DNA of 64,000 bases from RPQJ01 sp963707145 (GTDB lineage: Bacteria; Pseudomonadota; Gammaproteobacteria; Steroidobacterales; Steroidobacteraceae). Position numbers and translations under genes: made by a program. The stretch is taken from contig CAVPOQ010000005.1 in the NCBI GenBank assembly GCA_963707145.1, forward strand, positions 124,001 through 188,000, written 5' to 3'. Positions 41,972 through 53,996 of the stretch are shown here, one piece after another. The notes under the pieces were generated by a model, which saw only the letters and a program-made list of their open reading frames with translations, had not been told where the DNA came from and did no database searches. Within the stretch, counting starts at the first letter, position 1, and every line of letters starts with the position of its first letter.

Positions 41972-43267
41972 ATGCAGGTTTCCGTAGAGACGATTGGCGC
42001 ACTGGAGCGCCGGATGGAAGTGAGCGTGCCGCGCGAGCGCATCGAGCAGGCAATCGACGAGCGCCTCAAGCGGGTCGGCCGTACGGCGAAGCTCAAGGGC
42101 TTCCGACCCGGCAAGGTCCCGTTCAAGGTCGTGAAGCAGCAGTTCGGGGCGCAGGTACGCCAGGAAGTGCTCTCCGAACTGATGCAGTCGAGCTTCGCCG
42201 ATGCGGTCACGCAGGAAAAGCTCTCTCCGGCGGCTGGCCCGCGCATCGAACCGCTCTCGGTCGCTCCCGACGAGGATCTCCGCTACCGCGCCACCTTCGA
42301 GGTGTTCCCGCAGATCGAGCTCAAGGACGCGGAGGGCATCGCCGCCGTCCGTCCGGTCGCCGAGGTGGCGGAGGCGGACGTCGACGCGATGGTGGCGAAC
42401 CTGCGCGAGCAGCGCCCGAGCTTCGTGGTCGTGGAACGCGCCGCCCGCGAGGGAGACCGCGTGACCATGGACTTCGAGGGGCTGGTGGACGGCGCGCCGT
42501 TCGAGGGCAGCAAGGGCGACGGCGTCGCGGTGCTGCTTGGCGGTGGCCGCATGCTCCGGGACTTCGAGGCCGGCGTCACCGGCCTCGTGGCCGGCGACCG
42601 GCGCGAGGTGCGCGTGCCTTACCCGGCGGACTACCACAACGCCGCGCTGGCGGGAAAGACCGCGGTCTTCGACGTGCACGTCAAGTCGGTCGAGGAGAAG
42701 CGGCTGCCGGAGCTCGACGACGAGTTCTGTCGCGACTACGGCGTGCTCGAGGGCGGCATCGAGCAGCTGCGGCGCGAGGTGCGCGACAATATGGAGCGCG
42801 AGCTCGCCGACAACGTGCGCGCACGGCTCAAGCAGCAGCTGCTCGACGCCCTGCTCAAGGCCAATCCCGTCGAGGTCCCGCAGAGCTTCGTCGACGGGCA
42901 GGTGCGCGAGATGCAGATCGAGGCGGCGCGCCGCATGGGCGCGACGGACGCCTCGCAGCTGCCCGCCGCCGACTCGTTCGTCGAGCCGGCCCGCCGCCGC
43001 GTCGCGCTCGGCCTGCTGATCGGAGAGCTGATCAAGAGTCGAGGCATCAAGCTCGACCGAGGACGCGTCGAGGCGCGGCTCGCGGACATCGCCGCGAGCT
43101 ACCCGGATCCCGACGCGGTCATCAAGGCCTACCGCCAGAACGCGGACGCGCTGCGCCAGGTCGAGAACCTGGTGCTGGAGGACCAGGCGGTCGAACTGCT
43201 CCTCGAGCACGCCAAGGTCACGGACCGCGAAGCGACGTTCAAGGACGTGATGAATTTCGGCGCCTGA
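41972..43267 (+). CDS. tig: trigger factor
   Basis: Ribosome-bound chaperone and peptidyl-prolyl isomerase; 431 residues. The N-terminal ribosome-docking motif reads FRPGKVPFK (family GFRxGKxP). The FKBP-type domain (about 150-245) has VTMDFEGLVDG and the C-terminal substrate cradle is alpha-helical. It precedes clpP-clpX-lon, the classic arrangement. clpP follows 73 bases later. Confidence 0.97.
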   Translation: MQVSVETIGALERRMEVSVPRERIEQAIDERLKRVGRTAKLKGFRPGKVPFKVVKQQFGAQVRQEVLSELMQSSFADAVTQEKLSPAAGPRIEPLSVAPDEDLRYRATFEVFPQIELKDAEGIAAVRPVAEVAEADVDAMVANLREQRPSFVVVERAAREGDRVTMDFEGLVDGAPFEGSKGDGVAVLLGGGRMLRDFEAGVTGLVAGDRREVRVPYPADYHNAALAGKTAVFDVHVKSVEEKRLPELDDEFCRDYGVLEGGIEQLRREVRDNMERELADNVRARLKQQLLDALLKANPVEVPQSFVDGQVREMQIEAARRMGATDASQLPAADSFVEPARRRVALGLLIGELIKSRGIKLDRGRVEARLADIAASYPDPDAVIKAYRQNADALRQVENLVLEDQAVELLLEHAKVTDREATFKDVMNFGA

Positions 43268-43340
43268 GCGGCGCCGGCCTGCGGTGCGTCAACTGCTCTA
43301 CACTACGGTCCCTGCAACTCCTCGAGACGGCGCCACTTCC

Positions 43341-43970
43341 ATGCCCACTTCTCCCGTCGCCCTGAACCTCGTGCCGATGGTCGTCGAGCAGACGGCCCGC
43401 GGCGAGCGCGCCTACGACATCTACTCGCGCCTGCTCAAGGAACGAGTGATCTTCATCGTGGGGCCGGTCGAGGACTACATGGCCAACCTGATCGTGGCCC
43501 AGTTGCTGTACCTGGAATCCGAGAATCCCGACAAGGACATCGCGCTGTACATCAACTCGCCCGGCGGCTCGGTCAGCGCGGGACTCGCGATCTACGACAC
43601 GATGCAGTTCATCAAACCCGACATCAGCACCATCTGCGTGGGCCAGGCGGCCAGCATGGGTGCCGTGTTGCTCGCGGGCGGCTCGAAGGGCAAGCGCTTC
43701 TGCCTGCCGCACTCGCGGGTCATGATCCACCAGCCCCTCGGCGGCTTCCAGGGCCAGGCCACGGACATCGAGATCCACGCCCGCGAGATTCTCGACGCGC
43801 GCGAGCGCCTGAACCGCATCCTCGCCCACCACACCGGTCAGTCCATGGAGAAGATCAAGCAGGACACGGACCGCGACAATTTCATGACGGGCGAGCAGGC
43901 CGTGGCGTACGGGCTCATCGACGACGTGCTGCACAAGCGCGGCAGCAGCGACCCAGTGCAGCGCGCCTGA
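43341..43970 (+). CDS. clpP: ATP-dependent Clp protease proteolytic subunit
   Basis: Serine protease that forms the tetradecamer used by ClpX and ClpA; 209 residues. The catalytic triad is visible: Ser in GQAASMGAVLL, His in PHSRVMIHQP, and Asp in DTDRDNFM. The ATG at 43341 gives the usual N-terminus (LNLVPMVVEQTARGERAYDIYSRLL). An upstream in-frame start would add 19 non-conserved residues. TACACT at about 43300 may be a -10. Confidence 0.97.
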   Translation: MPTSPVALNLVPMVVEQTARGERAYDIYSRLLKERVIFIVGPVEDYMANLIVAQLLYLESENPDKDIALYINSPGGSVSAGLAIYDTMQFIKPDISTICVGQAASMGAVLLAGGSKGKRFCLPHSRVMIHQPLGGFQGQATDIEIHAREILDARERLNRILAHHTGQSMEKIKQDTDRDNFMTGEQAVAYGLIDDVLHKRGSSDPVQRA

Positions 43971-43990
43971 GTCGATTGCGGACATAAGTA

Positions 43991-44025
43991 GCTGTCGGGA
44001 CGGGCTTTTTTGCGCGTCCGACAGC
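43991..44025 (+). promoter_or_regulatory. hairpin between clpP and clpX
   Basis: GCTGTCGGGACG (43991-44002) pairs with CGTCCGACAGC (44015-44025) as eleven pairs plus one bulged G. The 12-base loop contains six T residues. There is no T-run after the stem, so it is not a standard terminator. Its right part overlaps the clpX -35. Confidence 0.5.
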
Positions 44026-44038
44026 CCCATGGTATAAG
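44010..44038 (+). promoter_or_regulatory. probable clpX promoter
   Basis: TTGCGC (44010-44015) and TATAAG (44033-44038) are 17 bases apart and lie 64 bases before the clpX ATG. The -35 sits in the loop/right arm of the preceding hairpin. Confidence 0.5.
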
Positions 44039-44101
44039 CCAGACGGGCGCGCAACGGGCGACCCGAACAGTGCCCGCGAGGGCGGCGTAGAAGGGCAGGG
44101 C

Positions 44102-45409
<1,308 letters not shown>

Positions 45410-45520
45410 CCGCGCGCTGCACGGCGCCCGTCCACGACGCGGCGGACCGGTTCCACTGGCGTTCCCGCTGCAGCATGGTCATTGCGGACGTCGAGGCGAG
45501 GCCGCCTCCGCAATTCCTCT

Positions 45521-45546
45521 CTTGAATCTCCGCCGCGGCTCCCCAA
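45521..45546 (+). promoter_or_regulatory. sigma-32-type heat-shock promoter for lon
   Basis: CTTGAA (45521-45526), a 14-base spacer and CCCCAA (45541-45546) match the heat-shock consensus CTTGAA-N13-15-CCCCAT closely, within the extended form TCTCTTGAA. It lies 87 bases before the lon start. lon is a known sigma-32 target in enterobacteria. Confidence 0.75.
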
Positions 45547-45632
45547 AGATGCCCGTATCCTGACGGACCGGCCGGGCGACAGTCACTCGCGCACGTCCGC
45601 CTCCCACGCATCCGGCGCCGGAGATCCCAGCC

Positions 45633-48068
<2,436 letters not shown>

Positions 48069-48104
48069 CGCGCGGCGCCCCGAATCAGCAAGAGGAGTAC
48101 TCAG

Positions 48105-48377
48105 GTGAACAAGAGCGATCTCATCGATTCAGTGGCAGAACGCACCGGACTCGCCAAGTCGGACGCGGCACGGGCCGTCGACGCGGTGCTCGGCTCACTG
48201 ACCGAGGCCCTGAAGCGGGGCGACGTCGTGGCCCTGGCCGGATTCGGCACCTTCCAGGCCAAGGTCCGGGCGGCGCGCACCGGGCGCAATCCCCGCACCG
48301 GGGAGAGCATCGCGATCCCGGCCAGCCGGGTGCCTTCGTTCAAGGCTGGAAAGGCGCTGAAGGATGCTCTAAGCTAA
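48105..48377 (+). CDS. hupB: DNA-binding protein HU
   Basis: Histone-like dimeric protein that bends DNA; 90 residues. It has the HU start (MNKSDLIDSVAERTGLAKSDAARAVDAV), the GFGTF segment, and the DNA-intercalating arm with GRNPRTGESIAIPAS. The GTG start is preceded by AGAGGAG. hupB after lon is the usual arrangement. tRNA-Val begins only 19 bases after the stop with no terminator between them. Confidence 0.97.
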   Translation: MNKSDLIDSVAERTGLAKSDAARAVDAVLGSLTEALKRGDVVALAGFGTFQAKVRAARTGRNPRTGESIAIPASRVPSFKAGKALKDALS

Positions 48378-48396
48378 GCGGCTTCCCAGGGAGCTC

Positions 48397-48472
48397 GGGT
48401 GCTTAGCTCAGCTGGGAGAGCGTCGCCCTTACAAGGCGAAGGTCGGGGGTTCGATCCCCTCAGCACCCACCA
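48397..48472 (+). tRNA. tRNA-Val (anticodon TAC)
   Basis: Acceptor arms GGGTGCT and AGCACCC pair. The anticodon stem TCGCC/GGCGA encloses CTTACAA, anticodon TAC. CCA is encoded. It lies 19 bases after hupB. Confidence 0.95.
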
Positions 48473-48480
48473 GAATACGC

Positions 48481-48557
48481 GGAGTGGTAGTTCAGTTGGT
48501 TAGAATACCGGCCTGTCACGCCGGGGGTCGCGGGTTCGAGTCCCGTCCACTCCGCCA
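48481..48557 (+). tRNA. tRNA-Asp (anticodon GTC)
   Basis: Acceptor arms GGAGTGG and CCACTCC pair. The anticodon stem CCGGC/GCCGG encloses CTGTCAC, anticodon GTC. CCA is encoded. It starts eight bases after tRNA-Val. Confidence 0.95.
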
Positions 48558-48580
48558 GTTTCTGGCCGATCGCGCTCGAT

Positions 48581-48604
48581 GAAGGCCCGCCCGTGCGGGC
48601 CTTC
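48581..48604 (+). terminator. hairpin after the tRNA-Val/Asp pair
   Basis: A perfect ten-pair stem (48581-48590 with 48595-48604) and four-base loop lies 23 bases after tRNA-Asp. Only two T residues are at its end, so it is at best a weak intrinsic terminator, but its position fits the end of the hupB-tRNA transcript. Confidence 0.5.
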
Positions 48605-48687
48605 GTGCATCCGACGGCAGGAAATCGTGGCGGGCTGATGGCCCGCCTCTTACCATCCCCCATCCGTTCAAACCGGTCGCCCTACAC

Positions 48688-50580
48688 ATGCTGCAGCAGA
48701 TCCGCGACAAGATCACCGGCTGGTTCGCCATCGTTTTCCTTGGCGCCATCGCCATCGTCTTCATCTTCTGGGGCATCCAGTTCGAGTCGTCGGTCAATGT
48801 CTCCGCCGCCACGGTCAACGGCGAGAAGGTCCCCGTCGAGTCGGTGCGGCGTGCCTGGCAGGAGCGCCAGACCGAACTGCAGCGGGCGACCCGGGACGAA
48901 CTGCCGCCGGAGGTCGTGAAGCAGGGCCAGGAGCAGATCGTGCAGGAGTTCATCCGCCGCGAACTGCTCGTGCAGCGGGCCGACCAGCTCGGCTACCGCG
49001 TCAGCGATCGCGAACTCGCGGATGCGCTCGCCGCCATCCCGGCACTGCAGGTGGACGGGAAATTCTCGCGCGACCGCTATGCGGCGCTGCTGCGCGCGCA
49101 GGGTCGCAGCGAGGCGGACTTCGAGGCGGAGTTCCGCCGCGACCTTGAGATCAACCAGCTGCGCAATGCGGTGGCGGTCTCCGCCTTCGCTCTGCCCGGC
49201 GAGGTGCGCCGTCGCGTAGAACTGCAGGGCGAGATGCGCGACGTGGATCTCGTCGTACTGCCCGCGGCACCGTTCGAGGCGGGCGTGACACTCACCGCCG
49301 AGGACGTCGCGGGCTGGTACAAGACGAACGAGGCCGACTACCGGACGCCCGAGTCGGTGTCGCTGCAGTACCTGCAGCTCAGGGCCGACGACGTCGCGGC
49401 CACGGTGCAGGTGACAGACGCAGCGCTGCGCGCGCACTACGACCAGGTCGCCGGCGAGCGTTACGTCTCCGCAGAGCGCCGTCGCGCGCGCCACCTGCTG
49501 GTGGAGTCCGGCGCGGACGATGCCGCCGCGCTCGCCAAGGCCGAGGCGCTCGCCAAGCGTGCCCGCGACGGCGAGGACTTCTCGACGCTGGCCGCCCAGA
49601 ACTCCGATGATCCCGGCTCGAAGTCGCAGGGCGGCGACCTCGGCTGGTCGACGCGCGAGAGTTTCGTCGCGCCGTTTGCCGAGGCGTTGTTCGCCATGCA
49701 GAAAGGCGAGATCCGCGGACCCGTCAAGACCCAGTTCGGCTATCACGTCATCAAGCTCGAGGAGATCGAGGCGGCACACCAGCGCACGTTCGACGAGGTG
49801 CGCGCCGAGCTCGAGTCGGACTACCGCAGCGAACAGGCGCAGGCCACGTTCTACGAGCGCTCCCAGCAGCTCGCCGACGAGGCGTTCGCCAGCCTCGATT
49901 CGCTCGAGCCGGCTGCACAGAAGCTGGGGCTCGAGCTGCGCACGGTGCCGACCTTCACGCGCCAGGGCGGCGCGCCGCTCGGCAACGACCGCAAGCTGAT
50001 CGAGTCGGCGTTCAGCGACGAGGTGCTCCAGGAGCGGCAGAACAGCCCCGCCATCAGCGTCGGCGACGACAGTGTGGTCGTGCTGCGGGTCACCGAGTAC
50101 CGGCCCTCCGCCCAGCGACCGCTCGAGGAGGTGCGTGCCGAGGTCGAGGCCTCGCTGCGCGCCGACCGCGCGCGTCTGGCGGCGGAAGCCGCTGCGAAGT
50201 CGGCCGCGCAACGGCTCACCGCAGGTGGGTCGTGGGCGGACACCGTCGCGATGCTCGGCCTTCAGGCCGGGACGACGACCACGATCACGCGGGGGTCCGA
50301 AGGTATTCCGCCGGAACTCATGAAGGCGATCTTCGGCGTGGCTGCGCCTGCGCAGGGCCGGGTCGCCGGTGGCGTCGGACGTTTGCCGAGCGGCGACGCG
50401 GCGCTGTTCGCGGTGAGTGCCGTTCGACCCGGATCGCTCGACTCCCCGGAGCTCGCGGCGCAAGCCGCCTCGATCACGCAGCAGGCGGCAGGACAGTCCG
50501 CACTCGAGGAATTCTCCGCCTACGTGGCCGAGCTCGAGCGCAGCGCCGAGATCAAGCGCAACCCCAAGCTGTTCGAGTAG
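48688..50580 (+). CDS. ppiD: periplasmic folding chaperone PpiD (SurA-N / parvulin)
   Basis: Inner-membrane-anchored chaperone of 630 residues that helps outer-membrane protein folding. One N-terminal membrane helix (about 11-33) is followed by a SurA-N-like domain (about 40-165) and a parvulin domain (about 265-365; RRARHLLVES...GEDFSTLAAQNSDDPGSKSQGGDLGW...FGYHVIKLEEI). A long C-terminal helical part completes it. hupB-ppiD order is conserved; here two tRNAs stand between them. Confidence 0.94.
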   Translation: MLQQIRDKITGWFAIVFLGAIAIVFIFWGIQFESSVNVSAATVNGEKVPVESVRRAWQERQTELQRATRDELPPEVVKQGQEQIVQEFIRRELLVQRADQLGYRVSDRELADALAAIPALQVDGKFSRDRYAALLRAQGRSEADFEAEFRRDLEINQLRNAVAVSAFALPGEVRRRVELQGEMRDVDLVVLPAAPFEAGVTLTAEDVAGWYKTNEADYRTPESVSLQYLQLRADDVAATVQVTDAALRAHYDQVAGERYVSAERRRARHLLVESGADDAAALAKAEALAKRARDGEDFSTLAAQNSDDPGSKSQGGDLGWSTRESFVAPFAEALFAMQKGEIRGPVKTQFGYHVIKLEEIEAAHQRTFDEVRAELESDYRSEQAQATFYERSQQLADEAFASLDSLEPAAQKLGLELRTVPTFTRQGGAPLGNDRKLIESAFSDEVLQERQNSPAISVGDDSVVVLRVTEYRPSAQRPLEEVRAEVEASLRADRARLAAEAAAKSAAQRLTAGGSWADTVAMLGLQAGTTTTITRGSEGIPPELMKAIFGVAAPAQGRVAGGVGRLPSGDAALFAVSAVRPGSLDSPELAAQAASITQQAAGQSALEEFSAYVAELERSAEIKRNPKLFE

Positions 50581-50611
50581 GTCCGCAGCCGCTGCGACGC
50601 AACGGGCCGCT

Positions 50612-50646
50612 GCCGCCCCCTCAAGCGGGTCAGGCAGGGGGGCGGC
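50612..50646. terminator. GC hairpin between convergent ppiD and fabI
   Basis: GCCGCCCCC (50612-50620) and GGGGGCGGC (50638-50646) are perfectly complementary with a 17-base loop. The right arm touches the fabI stop. No T-run is present. Confidence 0.4.
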
Positions 50647-51431
50647 TATTCGGGGAACGCCATGCCGACGTGGCTGTAGCCCGCGTCCACGTAAAGCACC
50701 TCCCCGGTAATGCCCGAGGCAAGGTCCGAGCACAGAAACGCCGCTGCATTGCCCACTTCGTCGATCGTGACGTTGCGCCGCAGGGGAGTGTAGGCGGCCA
50801 CGTGTCCGAGCATCTTCCGGAAGCCGCTCACGCCGGCGGCCGCCAGCGTCTTGATCGGGCCAGCCGAGATCGCGTTCACACGGACACCCTGCGGGCCGAG
50901 GTCGGCCGCCAGGAAGCGCACGTTGGCCTCGAGGCTGGCCTTCGCCAGGCCCATCACGTTGTAGCTCGGTACCGAGCGTACGGCACCGAGATAGGACATC
51001 GTGAGGATTGCGCCCTGCCGGCCGAGCATCATCGGGCGCGCGGCCTTCGCGAGTGCCGCGAGGCTGTAGCTCGAGATGTCGTGCGCGACCTGGAAGCCCT
51101 CGCGCGTGACGCTGTCGAGGTAGCCGCCCGCCAGCTGCTCGCGCGGGGCGAACGCCACCGAATGGACGAGGATGTCGAGCGAGTCCCAGTGCGCACGCAG
51201 CGTGCCGAAGGCCGCATCGATCTCCGCGTCGCTCGCGACGTCCATCGGCAGGACCAGCGGGGCGCCGAAGGTGGTCGCCATATCCGTCACGCGTTCACGC
51301 AGCCGCTCGTTCTGGTAAGTGAGCGCGAGCTCCGCGCCCTCGCGGCGCATCGCAGCGGCGATGCCGTAGGCGATCGAGCGCTCGGTGGCGAGGCCGACGA
51401 TCAATGCGCGCTTACCCGAGAGGAACCCCAT
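50646..51431 (-). CDS. fabI: enoyl-[acyl-carrier-protein] reductase (NADH)
   Basis: Last step of the fatty acid elongation cycle; reduces enoyl-ACP. The 261 residues form a short-chain dehydrogenase fold with the FabI-type start MGFLSGKRALIVGLATERSIAYGIA. The catalytic pair is Tyr and Lys in SYNVMGLAKASLE (Y-x6-K). SAGPIKTLAAAG is the substrate-loop segment. It follows mltD by four bases, so it is likely read from the gloB-mltD operon, and also may have its own start signals. Confidence 0.96.
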   Translation of the reverse strand: MGFLSGKRALIVGLATERSIAYGIAAAMRREGAELALTYQNERLRERVTDMATTFGAPLVLPMDVASDAEIDAAFGTLRAHWDSLDILVHSVAFAPREQLAGGYLDSVTREGFQVAHDISSYSLAALAKAARPMMLGRQGAILTMSYLGAVRSVPSYNVMGLAKASLEANVRFLAADLGPQGVRVNAISAGPIKTLAAAGVSGFRKMLGHVAAYTPLRRNVTIDEVGNAAAFLCSDLASGITGEVLYVDAGYSHVGMAFPE

Positions 51432-51435
51432 CGCC

Positions 51436-53088
51436 TCAGCCCCCGTTGACCCGGCGCGGGTCCACGTAGATCACGATGCGCTGGCCCGCCTTGAGCGAGC
51501 CCGACTGCCGGATCTGGTTCCAGGAGCGGAGCTGCTGCACGGAAACGTTGAATCGATCGGCGATCTCGGAGAGTGTGTCGCCACGCCGCACCTGGTACGT
51601 CATGCGCGATGACTCCGCGGCGGGAGTCGCGCGGCCGCCACTGCCGGGAATCTCGAGCCGCGTGCCGGCGACGAGCTGGCTCTTCGTCCCGATGTCGTTG
51701 GCCGCGGCGAGCGCGGGCACCGTCACGCCGTACTTGCGTGCTACGCCCCACAGCGTCTCGCCCGCCTTGACCTTGTGCGTACGCGCGGCGGACGCCGGGG
51801 CCTTCGGAGCCGAGGCGGCCGGCGCGGGCTGGCGCTCGGGCAGCTGCGCCACGATATCGGAGCGGGCTTCCGCCACCGGGATCCCGCCGCCCGATCCGTC
51901 GCGCGGCACCACGAGCGTCTCGCCCGGATGGATGACCGAGCCGCGGAGGTTGTTCGCGGCGCGCAGCGTTTCGACCGGGACGCCGTACTGGCGCGCGATG
52001 CCGGTCAGCGACTCGCCGCGGCGCACGTTGTGGCGGATCTCCGGCGGCGGTGCTGCGGCTGCGACCCGTTGCGGGCCTTCGCCGGCCGCCAGCGCGAGGC
52101 GGAAGGGTTCGACACGCTCGACCGGCAGCAGCAGGCGATAGGGCCCGCTCGGCGGCGTCGTCATGCGGTTGAAGGCCGGGTTGAGCGCGAACATGTCGTC
52201 GCGGCTGATGCCCGCGAGGTCGGCAGCCTCGCCGAGGTGGATCTGCTTGCCCGGGTCCACCACGTCGAAATACGGCTGGTTCGGGATCGCCGCGAACTGC
52301 AGGCCGTAGGCGGCCGGATCCGCCACGATGCGGCTGATCGCGAGCAGCTTCGGCAGGTACTCACGCGTCTCGCGCGTCAGGTCGAGGCTGAAGAAGTCGG
52401 TCGCGCGCCCGGCCGCGGCGTTGCGCTGCACGGCACGGCTCACCGTGCCCTCGCCGCCGTTGTAGGCGGCGATGGCGAGATACCAGTCGCCGTTGAAATA
52501 CCGGTTGAGGTACTGGAGATAGGTGAGCGCCGCATCCGTTGCGCGCAGCACGTCGCGACGTTCGTCGATCCACCAGTTCTGGGTGAGCCCGTAGTGCTTG
52601 CCCGTGCTCGGGATGAACTGCCAGAGCCCCGAGGCCCGGCTGCGTGAGTAGGCGACCGGGTTGAACGCGCTCTCGACCACCGGCAGCAGCGCGAGTTCGA
52701 GCGGCATGTCGCGCCGCTCGATCTCGCTGACGATGTAGTGCAGGTAGCGTGCGCCGCGGCGGAACGTGCGGTCGAGGTAGTCGGGCTTCGCGCGATATGC
52801 CTCGACCTCGCGGTCGATCGCGTAATGGCGCGTCTCCGGCAGGGCGTAGCCGGCCCGGATGCGGTCGAACAGGTCCTGATGGGCCTCCGGCGGGATCTGC
52901 GGGCCGCCGTGGCGAGTGAGCGCGGTGGCGCCGGGAATGGTCGGGCCGCTCCCGGCGGATTTCCCCGGCGGGTGCTGCGGGGCCGGTGGCAGGCTGGAGT
53001 AGTCGTCGCCGTGCGGCGTCGTGCTGCAGCCGCCCAGCGCGAGTCCGAGCAACGCGAGCAGCGGCAGGGCTTGCTTGATTCGTGGCAT
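51436..53088 (-). CDS. mltD: membrane-bound lytic transglycosylase D with three LysM domains
   Basis: Outer-membrane lipoprotein that cleaves peptidoglycan glycan strands. The 550 residues have a lipoprotein signal (LALGGCSTT), an SLT catalytic domain (about 100-260) with the catalytic Glu in LPVVESAFNPVAYSRS and the GLWQFIPSTG and AYNGGEGTV motifs, and three LysM repeats near 350-400, 435-480 and 495-545 (RRGESLTGIARQYGV, KAGETLWGVARKYGV, RRGDTLSEIADRFNV). It begins one base before the gloB stop; gloB-mltD is a common gammaproteobacterial pair. Confidence 0.95.
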   Translation of the reverse strand: MPRIKQALPLLALLGLALGGCSTTPHGDDYSSLPPAPQHPPGKSAGSGPTIPGATALTRHGGPQIPPEAHQDLFDRIRAGYALPETRHYAIDREVEAYRAKPDYLDRTFRRGARYLHYIVSEIERRDMPLELALLPVVESAFNPVAYSRSRASGLWQFIPSTGKHYGLTQNWWIDERRDVLRATDAALTYLQYLNRYFNGDWYLAIAAYNGGEGTVSRAVQRNAAAGRATDFFSLDLTRETREYLPKLLAISRIVADPAAYGLQFAAIPNQPYFDVVDPGKQIHLGEAADLAGISRDDMFALNPAFNRMTTPPSGPYRLLLPVERVEPFRLALAAGEGPQRVAAAAPPPEIRHNVRRGESLTGIARQYGVPVETLRAANNLRGSVIHPGETLVVPRDGSGGGIPVAEARSDIVAQLPERQPAPAASAPKAPASAARTHKVKAGETLWGVARKYGVTVPALAAANDIGTKSQLVAGTRLEIPGSGGRATPAAESSRMTYQVRRGDTLSEIADRFNVSVQQLRSWNQIRQSGSLKAGQRIVIYVDPRRVNGG

Positions 53089-53866
53089 TCAGCGGAATCC
53101 GTCTTTCCAGGCCCGGATCACCGCGAACACGTCGGCTGGACCGGGCAGTGGCGAGCCTGCGCGTGCCTCGGCCGCCGCGCGTACGGCAGGCTCCCGGCAG
53201 CGCAGGAAGGGATTGATGGCGCGCTCGCGGAGCAGCGTCGTGGGCAGTGTGATCGCGTCCCGGGCGCGCAGCGCACGTACCGCGTCCAGCGTCTCGAGGA
53301 CCGCGGCATTGCCCGGTTCGACCGCGGCCGCGAAGCGCAGGTTGCCGAGCGTGTACTCGTGGGCGCAGAAGATGCGGGTGTCGTCCGCCAGCGCGGCGAT
53401 GCGCTCGAGAGAGTCGTGCATCTGTGCCGGCGGACCCCTCGAACAGGCGGCCGCAGCCTGCGCTGAACAGCGTGTCACCGCAGAACAGGGTGCCGTGACC
53501 GTGGTAAGCGATATGGCCGAGGGTATGCCCGGGCACCGCCATCACGCGAAACTCGAGTCCGAGGTCTTCAAGGCTGACAGTATCTCCGTCGTCGAGTGGC
53601 ACGGCCTCACATGGCATGCGCTCCCTGGCCGGACCATAGACCTCCGCTCCATGGTGCACCGCCAGTTCGGCGACGCCGCCGACGTGGTCGGCGTGGTGAT
53701 GCGTGACGAGGATCGCACGCAGCGACAGTCCCTGCCGCTCGAGCGCGTCCTCCACCGCGAGGGCGTCGCCTGGATCCACCACCACGGCGCCGCGCGGGTC
53801 GAGCGGGGCGCGGATCAGCCAGAGGTAGTTGTCCGAGAAAGCCCGCACGGGACTCACGTCGAGCAT
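53089..53866 (-). CDS. gloB: hydroxyacylglutathione hydrolase (glyoxalase II), broken by one frameshift
   Basis: Metallo-beta-lactamase-fold enzyme that hydrolyses S-lactoylglutathione. The N-terminal part (LDVSPVRAFSDNYLWLI, THHHADHVGG, PGHTLGHIAYH, FCGDTLFSAGCGRLFEG) is in one frame. The rest (QMHDSLERIAALADDTRIFCAHEYTLGNLRFA, ending DVFAVIRAWKDGFR) is in another. The switch is at 53431-53434, where four bases stand in place of three, one net extra base. The span 53089-53866 is one base too long. The restored protein would be about 258 residues. The start at 53866 gives the family-type N-terminus. Confidence 0.88.
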
Positions 53867-53996
53867 CGCCAACCCCCGTTGCCCCTCGGGCATGACTCCG
53901 GGCGCGCGTATTAGACCCCGTCAGGGCACAAAATTCCACAGCATTGCGCACGTTTTTCACACGACTGCACCGGCGGTGCCGCTATCCTTGCGCGCG

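Noticed and set aside
44006..44011. Rho-independent terminator after clpP
   Set aside because: The six T residues lie in the loop of the hairpin rather than after the stem.
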